NCBI GenBank assembly: GCA_949840475.1
Contig: CATKXA010000019.1
Span: forward strand, 1 to 13,147
Length of the DNA stretch: 13,147 bases
Direction of reading: 5' to 3'
Source: an uncultured Thermoanaerobacterales bacterium
GTDB taxonomy: Bacteria > Bacillota > Clostridia > Christensenellales > UBA1242
Made by a program: the position numbers and the translations under genes
Shown here: positions 6,769-12,814 of the stretch, one piece after another
How the letters are laid out: every line of letters begins with the position of its first letter
How positions within the stretch are numbered: position 1 is the first letter of the stretch
Notes under the pieces: generated by a model
What the model was told of the DNA's origin: nothing
The model's database searches: none
What the model saw: only the letters and a program-made list of their open reading frames with translations

Positions 6769-7590
6769 ATGAAATTAGATTTTGAAAGAATTAAAAATAT
6801 TGAGCTTTTAGATGATATTTCATTTGAAGTTAGTGGGGTGAGTTTTGGGGAATATCTTCAAGACTTGGTTGATGCACAGCTAAATATGGGAAAAACACCT
6901 GAAGTCACTTTAGCGATAGTAACTTGTAAAATTAAAGATAAGTTAGCTGGGGCCAAAGAAAAAGCATCAGAACTACATAACGATGCCAATGGTTTTTCTA
7001 CAGCTTATAATATTGTGAGTGCTGCAGGCGTTGGCGATTTTCCTAAGGGGATTTCATTTGAAAAGTTTGTTGAGCTTTATGGCAGGCAAAACTCTAGCGG
7101 CAGCTCCATAAATAGTGGTGACATGAGGGCAATGAAAACCATATACAACGCTTTTAATGATTTCACTGGCTATAGCGAAAAATATAAAATGTCTTATGAA
7201 AAATTTTCTGAAGAATATAACCAAGATTTAGACGAAGCAATAGTATTCGAAATGATAAGCGATGTTTGTGCACTCTTAGCAGAAAAATATTTAGACGCTG
7301 TTGATGAACTAGCGAATGTTGAGGACAAATCAACTGCGGCGTTTAGAAAGCGATTAACTGATGTTTACAAGCTTGCCAAAAAGTATCTTGTTAATCATGA
7401 GAGAAAAGAGGAAGCTATTAGCAGATTAAACGCGGAAACTGAATTTGCTAATTTGTCAAGATATATTGAAAATATCGCTAGGGCAGAAACAGCCATGCAG
7501 GAATGTCCATTTGTAAGTTTGGATGGGGCAAAGAAAGCGATAGCAATAGTGCGTGAAATTGATTGTTGTTTTAATCCTAAGCAAGACTAA
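6769..7590 (+). CDS. Unrecognised helical protein, paralogue 2 (longer)
   Basis: This is a 273-residue protein starting at ATG 6769 after AAGGAG. The family is not recognised. It shares the pattern of its neighbours less clearly. LAIVTCKIKDKLAGAK (48-63) matches the first repeat stretch and MSYEKFSEEYNQDLDEA (141-157) the second. KYLDAVDEL (173-181) with the ST-containing run (188-207), and CPFVSLDGAKKAI (246-258), correspond to the third and fourth. An extra segment of about 60 residues (75-135) contains ISFEKFVELYG, which looks like a second copy of the S-[FY]-E-K-F stretch, and a Gly/Ser-rich linker at 108-117. It has no membrane segment. It is the second gene of a two-gene operon closed by a terminator 5 nt after the stop. 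Confidence 0.85.
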   Translation: MKLDFERIKNIELLDDISFEVSGVSFGEYLQDLVDAQLNMGKTPEVTLAIVTCKIKDKLAGAKEKASELHNDANGFSTAYNIVSAAGVGDFPKGISFEKFVELYGRQNSSGSSINSGDMRAMKTIYNAFNDFTGYSEKYKMSYEKFSEEYNQDLDEAIVFEMISDVCALLAEKYLDAVDELANVEDKSTAAFRKRLTDVYKLAKKYLVNHERKEEAISRLNAETEFANLSRYIENIARAETAMQECPFVSLDGAKKAIAIVREIDCCFNPKQD

Positions 7591-7594
7591 GTTT

Positions 7595-7619
7595 AAAGAG
7601 GGGCAACCCCTCTTTTTTT
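7595..7619 (+). terminator. Intrinsic terminator after paralogue 2
   Basis: AAAGAGGGG (7595-7603) pairs perfectly with CCCCTCTTT (7607-7615) around CAA. The T-run continues to 7619. Confidence 0.92.
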
Positions 7620-7645
7620 ATTTCAAAACACATACTGCATTTTTA

Positions 7646-7722
7646 AAAAACGCATACAATTTGTAATATTTAAACAAAACGGAGGGTAATTATAGGTTTA
7701 TTTTGGGTGCTTTTGCGTTTTT
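7646..7722. repeat. Inverted-repeat element, copy 2 (77 bp)
   Basis: AAAAACGCA (7646-7654) and TGCGTTTTT (7714-7722) are the same 9-bp terminal inverted repeats as in copies 1 and 3. The left interior TACAATTTGTA is itself a perfect palindrome and is nearly shared with copy 3 (TACATTTTGTA). The element ends 98 bp before the start codon at 7821. Confidence 0.65.
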
Positions 7723-7755
7723 GTAAAAAAGTTTTTTTAAAAAGTATAATTGATA

Positions 7756-7784
7756 TTGAAAGTGTTTTTTGTTTATGATATAAT
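7756..7784 (+). promoter_or_regulatory. Strong promoter of paralogue 3
   Basis: TTGAAA (7756-7761) and a perfect TATAAT (7779-7784) are spaced by 17 nt, with an extended -10 (TGATATAAT). This is the best promoter in the window. It leaves a leader of about 30 nt with AGGAGG before ATG 7821. Confidence 0.85.
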
Positions 7785-7820
7785 AATTTTATCAAACAAT
7801 CAAATGCTTAGGAGGAGTTT

Positions 7821-8477
7821 ATGGCTGAAATGTATAAGGCTAAATTTTATGAAGAAGATTTGGGAATTTTAATTAGTGAAGGGCTTGATGTTGGTTGTTC
7901 AAATGCAGAGGCAATCACTAAAGCTATTGTAAAAGTTCGCAAGGAAATCGAAGAACTTGAGAATATTCAACACACATTGGTTGCAGAAAAAATTGTTTTA
8001 TCAACTGCATCATATCAAGACCCCGCATTAGATAATAGTGAAATACTTGCTCGTGCTCAAGAAATCGTTAATAAATATAACATGAGCAATGTTGAATTTT
8101 TGGAAGAGTTTGATGCCACTATGGATGCCATTGACTATGACATTAGACAAAGGGAAGGCGTGCTAAATAATTTATATAGGATATACCAAGATCAAGTACT
8201 TAATAAATTTAATAAGCTTGATTATGCTAAATTGTCTAACATGTCAACAGAAGAATTAATTGAACTTAATCAAGAGGCTGCAACACTCGCAAAAGAAGCT
8301 CAACTATTTTGTGATGCTTGGCTTAGGCAGGTAAAAAATCCTGACCATGTAATTAATGCTTTACCATATGACAACATGTCAACTGCTGCTAAGGCTTGGG
8401 GCGTTGCTGAAATCATTGTTCAGTGTAGTGATGAATTATTATCAAAAAGAGAGCCTCAGCCAAATAGCGGAGAATAA
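7821..8477 (+). CDS. Unrecognised helical protein, paralogue 3
   Basis: This is a 218-residue acidic protein with an AGGAGG ribosome binding site and its own strong promoter and terminator. The family is not recognised. It aligns by eye with the protein at 6107 over nearly its full length: KAIVKVRKEIEELENI (34-49) and MSNVEFLEEFDATMDAI (88-104), then IYQDQVLNKF (121-130), NMSTEELIELN (140-150) and LPYDNMSTAA (181-190). The LPY motif falls at residue 181, against 180 in paralogue 1. The predicted content is helical, with no signal peptide, membrane segment or catalytic signature. A strong promoter suggests an abundant product. It is a separate transcription unit from paralogues 1 and 2, from which it is divided by a terminator and a repeat element. 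Confidence 0.87.
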   Translation: MAEMYKAKFYEEDLGILISEGLDVGCSNAEAITKAIVKVRKEIEELENIQHTLVAEKIVLSTASYQDPALDNSEILARAQEIVNKYNMSNVEFLEEFDATMDAIDYDIRQREGVLNNLYRIYQDQVLNKFNKLDYAKLSNMSTEELIELNQEAATLAKEAQLFCDAWLRQVKNPDHVINALPYDNMSTAAKAWGVAEIIVQCSDELLSKREPQPNSGE

Positions 8478-8515
8478 TTATAAAAGCGTTTTTAATAAAT
8501 AGTTATTGTAATTAC

Positions 8516-8547
8516 AAAAAAACCACCAAAATATTGGTGGCTTTTTT
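8516..8547. terminator. Bidirectional terminator between convergent genes
   Basis: CCACCAA (8523-8529) pairs with TTGGTGG (8534-8540) around AATA. A run of A precedes (8516-8522) and a run of T follows (8542-8547), so it can end transcription of paralogue 3 on plus and of the lipid enzyme on minus. Confidence 0.9.
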
Positions 8548-8552
8548 AATGT

Positions 8553-10535
8553 CTATTTTATTGATTGTTGAACTTTGTTCATTGCGTAATCATCTTTGTT
8601 GTAATTATAGAAATTAATAATTGTATTGTCGTATGTTTCTTGTGCCTTTTTGTTCATAATCTCGCAGTTGTCTTGAGCAGATAAGCTAGGGTCAGGGAAT
8701 ATTGGTTTGCAGATTTTAACAGTGACGCATTTTTTCTTTCTAAAGAACCTCTTTCTAAAGCATATAACAATAGGAATAACTGGCACGTTGTTCTTGCTTG
8801 CGTAGTAGAACGCTCCCTTTTTCAGTGGTCTTGACTGCTCGTATCTGAGCCATAATGCTTGTTCGGGATAAAAGTGGACAAATCCGCCTGTAGTCAGTAT
8901 GCCTTTTATATACTCGTCAAATTGTTTGCTTTGGCTAAAGCTTGTGGCTAGTGGAATGAAACCACCTGCTTTAAGTGTTGCACCAAAGAAGCCCTTTTTG
9001 AAGTTGTGTGGAGCTCCAGTAATATAAACATTTTTCTTGAATGCCAATGCTTGGAAGTTCCATAAACAATCTAGCGAGTGAACGTGGTTACTAATTGTAA
9101 TGCCGCTCTTAATGCCTCGAAGGTTTTTTCTGCCCTCTATCTTTATTCTGAAACCAAGAAAGTCTACAACTGGACCAAATAGTTTTACTATTCCTTTTAC
9201 AATGTGTTTGTATGTTCTTGAGAAGAAGTTGGATTTTTTGATATCGTCATAGTCGTAAACTTTTTGGCTTGAATTGTAATTAATTGGAGTAGTATAGGTG
9301 TCGTACTTTTCATTTGCTGCAAGTTCATAAAGGTAGTTTGTGTATTCGTCTTTATTGACAAAAATTTCTTGCCTTTTTGACTCTGCGAATATAAGTTTAG
9401 CAGCCTCTTCGCCGCCGTTGCAATTTTTGTCTATCTTTTTGGTGTTCTCAGCATATACAGCTAAATCACCCGGGTTATCAATCCAGTATTCTACTTGCTT
9501 GACTATTGGTTTGACTTTAAATATAGCTTTGCCGACACCAATGTCATTGATAAAAAGTTTGGTTGTGGCTTTTTCGATTGGGTGGGCATAGTAGTTAATG
9601 ATAACTGGAGTGCCCATGAATACACTGTCTAGCACCGCGTTTGGACCAGCTTTAGTTATGAATAAGTCTGAGGCTTTATAGTACTTGTAAATTTCCATTG
9701 TAAAGCCTAGTGGCAAAAGTGTTATATTAGGCTTTATTTTGCCACTAGCTTTTAAGTCACTAAAGTGCCTTAAAAGCTTTTGATTCTTGCCTGCAAGCAT
9801 AATAATAGTTAATTCTTTATCAGTTTTAAGTAATGCTTCTGTTATTTTCTTGCTCTTGCCTAAGGCGTAGACGCCGTCTGCAATAATAACACAGAACTTG
9901 TCTTTTGGAATACCTAACTCTTCACGATACTCTTCTTTGCTTTTATTAGCGTTTATAATCTCATCGCGGGCAGTATAGAAAACTTGCTTTACAAGTGACG
10001 GGTTGAATTTGCGTTTTCCGATTGCTTCAAAGAAAGCGTTTTCATTGTTTACTATAAATAGATGATTTCTGTTGTCCCACCAAGGGTGGACGTTGTTGTC
10101 GGGGTTGTAAGTTACAACTTTGACATTTTTATTTATTTTCTTTTTATACTCTAGGGCACAAAATGTCATGAAGTAGTGAGTGCTAACAATTATATCTGGC
10201 TGGTGTTTGGCAAAAGCTTTTAAAGTGTGGTTAACGTACTTGGCAAAAAGTGATCTATGCAAAGCTCGCATAAACTTTGCCTTGCCTAAAACATTTATAA
10301 TTGCAAAAACGAAATTGCCGTAGCCTTTGATTTTGTTTGTATTTTTCGTTTGGTTTATTATAAAGTTTTCAAAATGTTTTAAAGTTTTGTCGCCGTCTTC
10401 TTGCATAATATAACAATCTACAACATCAAATTCGTTAGGGTATAGCCTTTTTAAATTATCTGATATAGATTTAATCGAAGTAATGTGTCCTAGTCCTGAT
10501 TCCATATAGGTCATCAATACTTTTTGTTTTGTCAT
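8553..10535 (-). CDS. Fused glycosyltransferase (GT28/MGDG-synthase-like) and PlsC-like acyltransferase
   Basis: This is a 660-residue protein with ribosome binding site GGAG 8 nt before the ATG at 10535. Residues 1-385 are a GT-B glycosyltransferase of the processive diacylglycerol glycosyltransferase/MGDG synthase type. They show SGLGHITS near the start, STHYFMT (118-124), and ITKAGPNAVLDSVFMGTPVI (293-312), the sugar-nucleotide site. Residues 386-435 are a Tyr/Asn/Lys-rich linker. Residues about 440-640 are a PlsC-like glycerolipid acyltransferase with H484-x4-D489 in NHVHSLD, YPEQ (556-559) in place of FPEG, and RPLKKGAFYYASKNNVPVIPI (569-589). The protein could both acylate a glycerolipid intermediate and glycosylate the product at the inner membrane face. 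It has no clear membrane span, though the 443-462 region is amphipathic. YPEQ departs from consensus, so acyltransferase activity is less certain than homology. Confidence 0.88.
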   Translation of the reverse strand: MTKQKVLMTYMESGLGHITSIKSISDNLKRLYPNEFDVVDCYIMQEDGDKTLKHFENFIINQTKNTNKIKGYGNFVFAIINVLGKAKFMRALHRSLFAKYVNHTLKAFAKHQPDIIVSTHYFMTFCALEYKKKINKNVKVVTYNPDNNVHPWWDNRNHLFIVNNENAFFEAIGKRKFNPSLVKQVFYTARDEIINANKSKEEYREELGIPKDKFCVIIADGVYALGKSKKITEALLKTDKELTIIMLAGKNQKLLRHFSDLKASGKIKPNITLLPLGFTMEIYKYYKASDLFITKAGPNAVLDSVFMGTPVIINYYAHPIEKATTKLFINDIGVGKAIFKVKPIVKQVEYWIDNPGDLAVYAENTKKIDKNCNGGEEAAKLIFAESKRQEIFVNKDEYTNYLYELAANEKYDTYTTPINYNSSQKVYDYDDIKKSNFFSRTYKHIVKGIVKLFGPVVDFLGFRIKIEGRKNLRGIKSGITISNHVHSLDCLWNFQALAFKKNVYITGAPHNFKKGFFGATLKAGGFIPLATSFSQSKQFDEYIKGILTTGGFVHFYPEQALWLRYEQSRPLKKGAFYYASKNNVPVIPIVICFRKRFFRKKKCVTVKICKPIFPDPSLSAQDNCEIMNKKAQETYDNTIINFYNYNKDDYAMNKVQQSIK

Positions 10536-10620
10536 ATTGTATGCTCCAAATTTTACTATAACATATTGTAAATTTTATTTATTATAATGTAAACCAAAAT
10601 CGCCATTATTATAACCTTAT

Positions 10621-10660
10621 TTTAAAAAGCTTAGATTGCAGAATGCAGTCTAAGCTTTTT
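10621..10660 (-). terminator. Terminator overlapping the end of the glycosylase gene
   Basis: A 17-bp stem (10624-10640 with 10644-10660, one G-T pair, loop GAA) ends in TTTTT on the minus strand. Its 5' half encodes the last codons and stop of the minus-strand glycosylase. It separates that gene from the lipid enzyme 95 nt downstream. Confidence 0.8.
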
Positions 10661-11119
10661 AAGTTCTTTTTCCCACTTCATATAATCAAAACTAACATTT
10701 GCTGGGCTTGTTGAGGGGAGGTAGATTATTTCTATATCAGTTTTAAAATTTCTCGTGAGTAAGTTGTATGCAGCTTTGCCATTGCAAATGATTTTGCTTA
10801 CATTAGTATGCGGCTTTAGTAAAAAGCTTATGTCTGCAATTTTGTTGCTTGACTTAATTAGCTTGTCGTCGGCTGAGCCCTCGAGATTGCTTTCTTCAAC
10901 AACGTCATATAGGGCTATTTTGTGTTTGTGCAAAAACGTGATTTTGTCATTTTTATTGTCATTAATTTTAATATCAAATACTTGCTCTAGCATGCTCCAA
11001 AATCTATTGCGTTTATTGCCGTAATAAAAGCCAACTTCTCTTGACTTAACGCTTGGAAAACTCCCGAGTATTAGCACCTCGGAGTATTTGTTATATACCG
11101 CTTCAAATCCTTTATTCAT
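10631..11119 (-). CDS. DNA-deoxyinosine (hypoxanthine) glycosylase, UDG superfamily
   Basis: This 162-residue protein excises deaminated bases, probably hypoxanthine or uracil, to begin base excision repair. The UDG-fold motif 1 is LILGSFPSVKSREVGFYYGN, followed by RNRFWSML; the Asn of family-1 to -4 enzymes is absent, as is typical of the HDG branch. Further landmarks are ALYDVVEESNLEGSADD, IICNGKAAYNLL and the closing LPSTSPANVSF. I chose ATG 11119 because the TTG at 11155 would add 12 residues overlapping the promoter, and because family members begin shortly before the LGSFPS strand. No Shine-Dalgarno sequence precedes ATG 11119; a TATACT -10 lies 6 nt upstream, so the mRNA may be leaderless. 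The gene is single and has its own terminator. Confidence 0.9.
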   Translation of the reverse strand: MNKGFEAVYNKYSEVLILGSFPSVKSREVGFYYGNKRNRFWSMLEQVFDIKINDNKNDKITFLHKHKIALYDVVEESNLEGSADDKLIKSSNKIADISFLLKPHTNVSKIICNGKAAYNLLTRNFKTDIEIIYLPSTSPANVSFDYMKWEKELKKLRLHSAI

Positions 11120-11125
11120 AAATAT

Positions 11126-11155
11126 AGTATACCATAACTTATATGAAAACGGCAA
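11126..11155 (-). promoter_or_regulatory. Extended -10 promoter for the glycosylase, leaderless position
   Basis: On the minus strand, TTGCCG (11155-11150) and TATACT (11131-11126) are 18 nt apart, with TGG just before the -10 giving an extended -10 (TGGTATACT). The ATG begins 6 nt after the -10, so transcription is expected to start at or next to it. Confidence 0.65.
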
Positions 11156-11231
11156 AGGTTTTTAGGAGTTGTAAAGGGCGGACGTTTGAATGTGTAGAGT
11201 GGGGGTGTAAGCCTGAATAAATATTGAAATA

Positions 11232-11306
11232 AAAAACGCATACATTTTGTATTTTTAATTAAAAAAGTTCGATTTTTAAATCGAACTTTTAGGTTTTTGC
11301 GTTTTT
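11232..11306. repeat. Inverted-repeat element, copy 3 (75 bp)
   Basis: AAAAACGCA (11232-11240) and TGCGTTTTT (11298-11306) bound this unit. Its left part (ACGCATACA, one varying base, TTTGTA) matches copy 2. Its interior contains the 13-bp hairpin used as a terminator on the minus strand. Confidence 0.65.
11261..11290 (-). terminator. Intrinsic terminator of rubrerythrin
   Basis: AAAAGTTCGATTT (11263-11275) pairs perfectly with AAATCGAACTTTT (11278-11290) around TT. On the minus strand the stem ends in a run of six T, 22 nt after the rubrerythrin stop codon. Confidence 0.88.
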
Positions 11307-11311
11307 TGATA

Positions 11312-11848
11312 TTAATAGTTTTCTTTTCTAATTTCAAAATAGCTTTGTGGGTGAGCACATACTGGGCAAATTACTGGAGCTTTTTTGCCAACAACGATGT
11401 GACCGCAGTTACGACATTCCCATACAGTGATTGTTGATTTTTCGAAAGCCTTTTTAGCTTCAACATTTTTAAGTAGTGCACGATATCTTTCTTCGTGAGC
11501 CTTTTCAATAGCACCTACGCCTCTGAACTTTATTGCTAGCTCTTTAAAGCCTTCCTTCTCTGCAGTTTTAGCGAAGTCTTCGTACATATCTGTCCACTCA
11601 AAGTTTTCGCCGTTTGCTGCTGCTTTTAAGTTTTCAGCAGTATTGCCAATGCCGCCTAATTCTTTAAGCCACATTTTAGCGTGTTCTTTTTCATTGTCTG
11701 CAGTTTTTGTGAATATTTCACTAATTTGTTCATAACCTTCTTTTTTAGCAACTGAAGCAAAGTATGTGTATTTATTTCTTGCTTGAGATTCTCCAGCGAA
11801 AGCTGCTTGAAGATTTTTTTCTGTTTGTGTACCTTGATATTTATTCAT
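11312..11848 (-). CDS. rbr: Rubrerythrin
   Basis: This is a 178-residue, full-length rubrerythrin, a cytoplasmic non-haem di-iron peroxidase that reduces hydrogen peroxide with electrons from rubredoxin or NADH-linked donors in anaerobes. Residues 1-135 are the ferritin-like four-helix domain, with E20 in FAGESQARNKY, E53 and H56 in NEKEH, the MYEDFAKTAEKEGF helix and E115/E119 in AIEKAHEE as expected di-iron ligands. Residues 140-178 are the rubredoxin-type FeS4 domain with C145-x2-C148 and C161-x2-C164. GGAG lies 9 nt before the ATG. The gene is monocistronic, with a terminator just downstream, and is divergent from the peptidase gene. A weak PerR-like sequence lies in the shared upstream region. 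Confidence 0.97.
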   Translation of the reverse strand: MNKYQGTQTEKNLQAAFAGESQARNKYTYFASVAKKEGYEQISEIFTKTADNEKEHAKMWLKELGGIGNTAENLKAAANGENFEWTDMYEDFAKTAEKEGFKELAIKFRGVGAIEKAHEERYRALLKNVEAKKAFEKSTITVWECRNCGHIVVGKKAPVICPVCAHPQSYFEIRKENY

Positions 11849-11953
11849 AAAATAATACTCCTTTTGTGAATTAACAATAGTTTAACACTTGCTTTAAAAA
11901 TTGAAAAGCGATTTTTGTAACTTTCTACATTTGGATAATGATTTTATAATATT

Positions 11954-11982
11954 TTGAGTTTTGCTTTCGCTTATGGTATAAT
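11954..11982 (+). promoter_or_regulatory. Promoter of the glutamine amidotransferase-like gene
   Basis: TTGAGT (11954-11959) and TATAAT (11977-11982) are spaced by 17 nt, with an extended -10 (TGGTATAAT). The leader of about 15 nt carries GAGG (11989-11992). Confidence 0.8.
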
Positions 11983-12003
11983 AACATCGAGGTTAAAATA
12001 TAA

Positions 12004-12705
12004 GTGAAAAAGCCGATAATTGGAATTGTTGCCAAGTATAAAAAGAATGACACTATAAGATATAATGCTCTTATTAGAGATGAGATTATTGATGCTGTGC
12101 TTAGCAATGGTGGTGTTGCTATTGGTATTTTGACGGCTGAAATAGATGAGCATTTTATTTTAGATGATGAAAAAGAGAATGCTTATGTTGTGCATAAGCG
12201 AGTTTTGGAAGACCTTAAAAGTCAGGTAGACCTTTGTGACGGAATAATCTTTCAGGGTGGTGGAGGTTCTCTTGTTTATGAGCCATGCATTGCAAAATAT
12301 ACCTTTGATAAAGATATACCAACGCTTGGGATTTGTGCTGGACAAAATAACATGGTTAGGGCTTTAAGCGGAACTATCAAAAAAGTAAGTAATCCCGAAA
12401 AACATAATAGCCCTGATGCTGGCTATGTGCACGACATAAAGATAGATAAAAAATCTGAGTTTTATAAAATTGTTAAATGCGAAAAGATGAACGTTAACTC
12501 TAGGCACAAAAACACAATAGACAATCCGAGCGATGCTTACATTATTTCTGCCTATGATGACGACGGGAACATTGAGGTTTTGGAGGCTCCAAATAAAAGA
12601 TTTAACATGGCTGTTAGGTTTCACCCTGAAAGCTTATATAAAACAAATAAACAACACAATGCTATCTTTAAAGCCTTTATAGATTCTTGTAGAAAGTTTA
12701 AATAA
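12004..12705 (+). CDS. Class I glutamine amidotransferase-like peptidase (C26, PuuD-like)
   Basis: This 233-residue protein starts at GTG 12004, 11 nt after GAGG. MKKPIIGIVA is a clean first strand of the fold, and no ATG lies close by. The catalytic pattern is PTLGICAGQNNM with nucleophile C111, and VRFHPES with H207 and E209. VNSRHKN (164-170) matches the substrate-pocket VNSxH stretch of gamma-glutamyl hydrolases. Family members hydrolyse gamma-glutamyl amides such as gamma-glutamyl-GABA. No polyamine genes lie nearby, so the substrate is open; a role on gamma-D-glutamyl peptides of the cell wall is another option. The gene is monocistronic, from a good promoter divergent to rubrerythrin. 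No strong terminator follows; a TTAGTATACTAA palindrome lies 18 nt after the stop. Confidence 0.88.
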   Translation: MKKPIIGIVAKYKKNDTIRYNALIRDEIIDAVLSNGGVAIGILTAEIDEHFILDDEKENAYVVHKRVLEDLKSQVDLCDGIIFQGGGGSLVYEPCIAKYTFDKDIPTLGICAGQNNMVRALSGTIKKVSNPEKHNSPDAGYVHDIKIDKKSEFYKIVKCEKMNVNSRHKNTIDNPSDAYIISAYDDDGNIEVLEAPNKRFNMAVRFHPESLYKTNKQHNAIFKAFIDSCRKFK

Positions 12706-12722
12706 TTAATAAACTAGAACTA

Positions 12723-12734
12723 TTAGTATACTAA
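12723..12734. repeat. Perfect 12-bp palindrome, possible operator
   Basis: TTAGTATACTAA lies between the peptidase stop and the regulator promoter, 51 nt upstream of that promoter's -10. It could be an operator for the adjacent XRE protein or a weak hairpin. Nothing else supports either reading. Confidence 0.3.
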
Positions 12735-12763
12735 AAAGTACCAAATCCTACGGAGAGTGGGGG

Positions 12764-12791
12764 TTAAATGTGGGCTTTAGCGTGATATAAT
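12764..12791 (+). promoter_or_regulatory. Promoter of the XRE regulator gene
   Basis: TTAAAT (12764-12769) and TATAAT (12786-12791) are spaced by 16 nt, with an extended -10 (TGATATAAT). AAGGAGGGG follows before ATG 12815. Confidence 0.7.
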
Positions 12792-12814
12792 AATGGGTAA
12801 GGAGGGGCAAGACT

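Noticed and set aside
9340..9591. 83-codon plus-strand frame inside the lipid enzyme gene
   Set aside because: It is antisense to a well supported coding region with clear domain motifs, and has no ribosome binding site.
11196..12764. Direct repeat AGAGTGGGGGT at 11196-11206 and 12754-12764
   Set aside because: The shared 11 bases do not extend into the flanks, so this is probably chance or a short shared motif without support.
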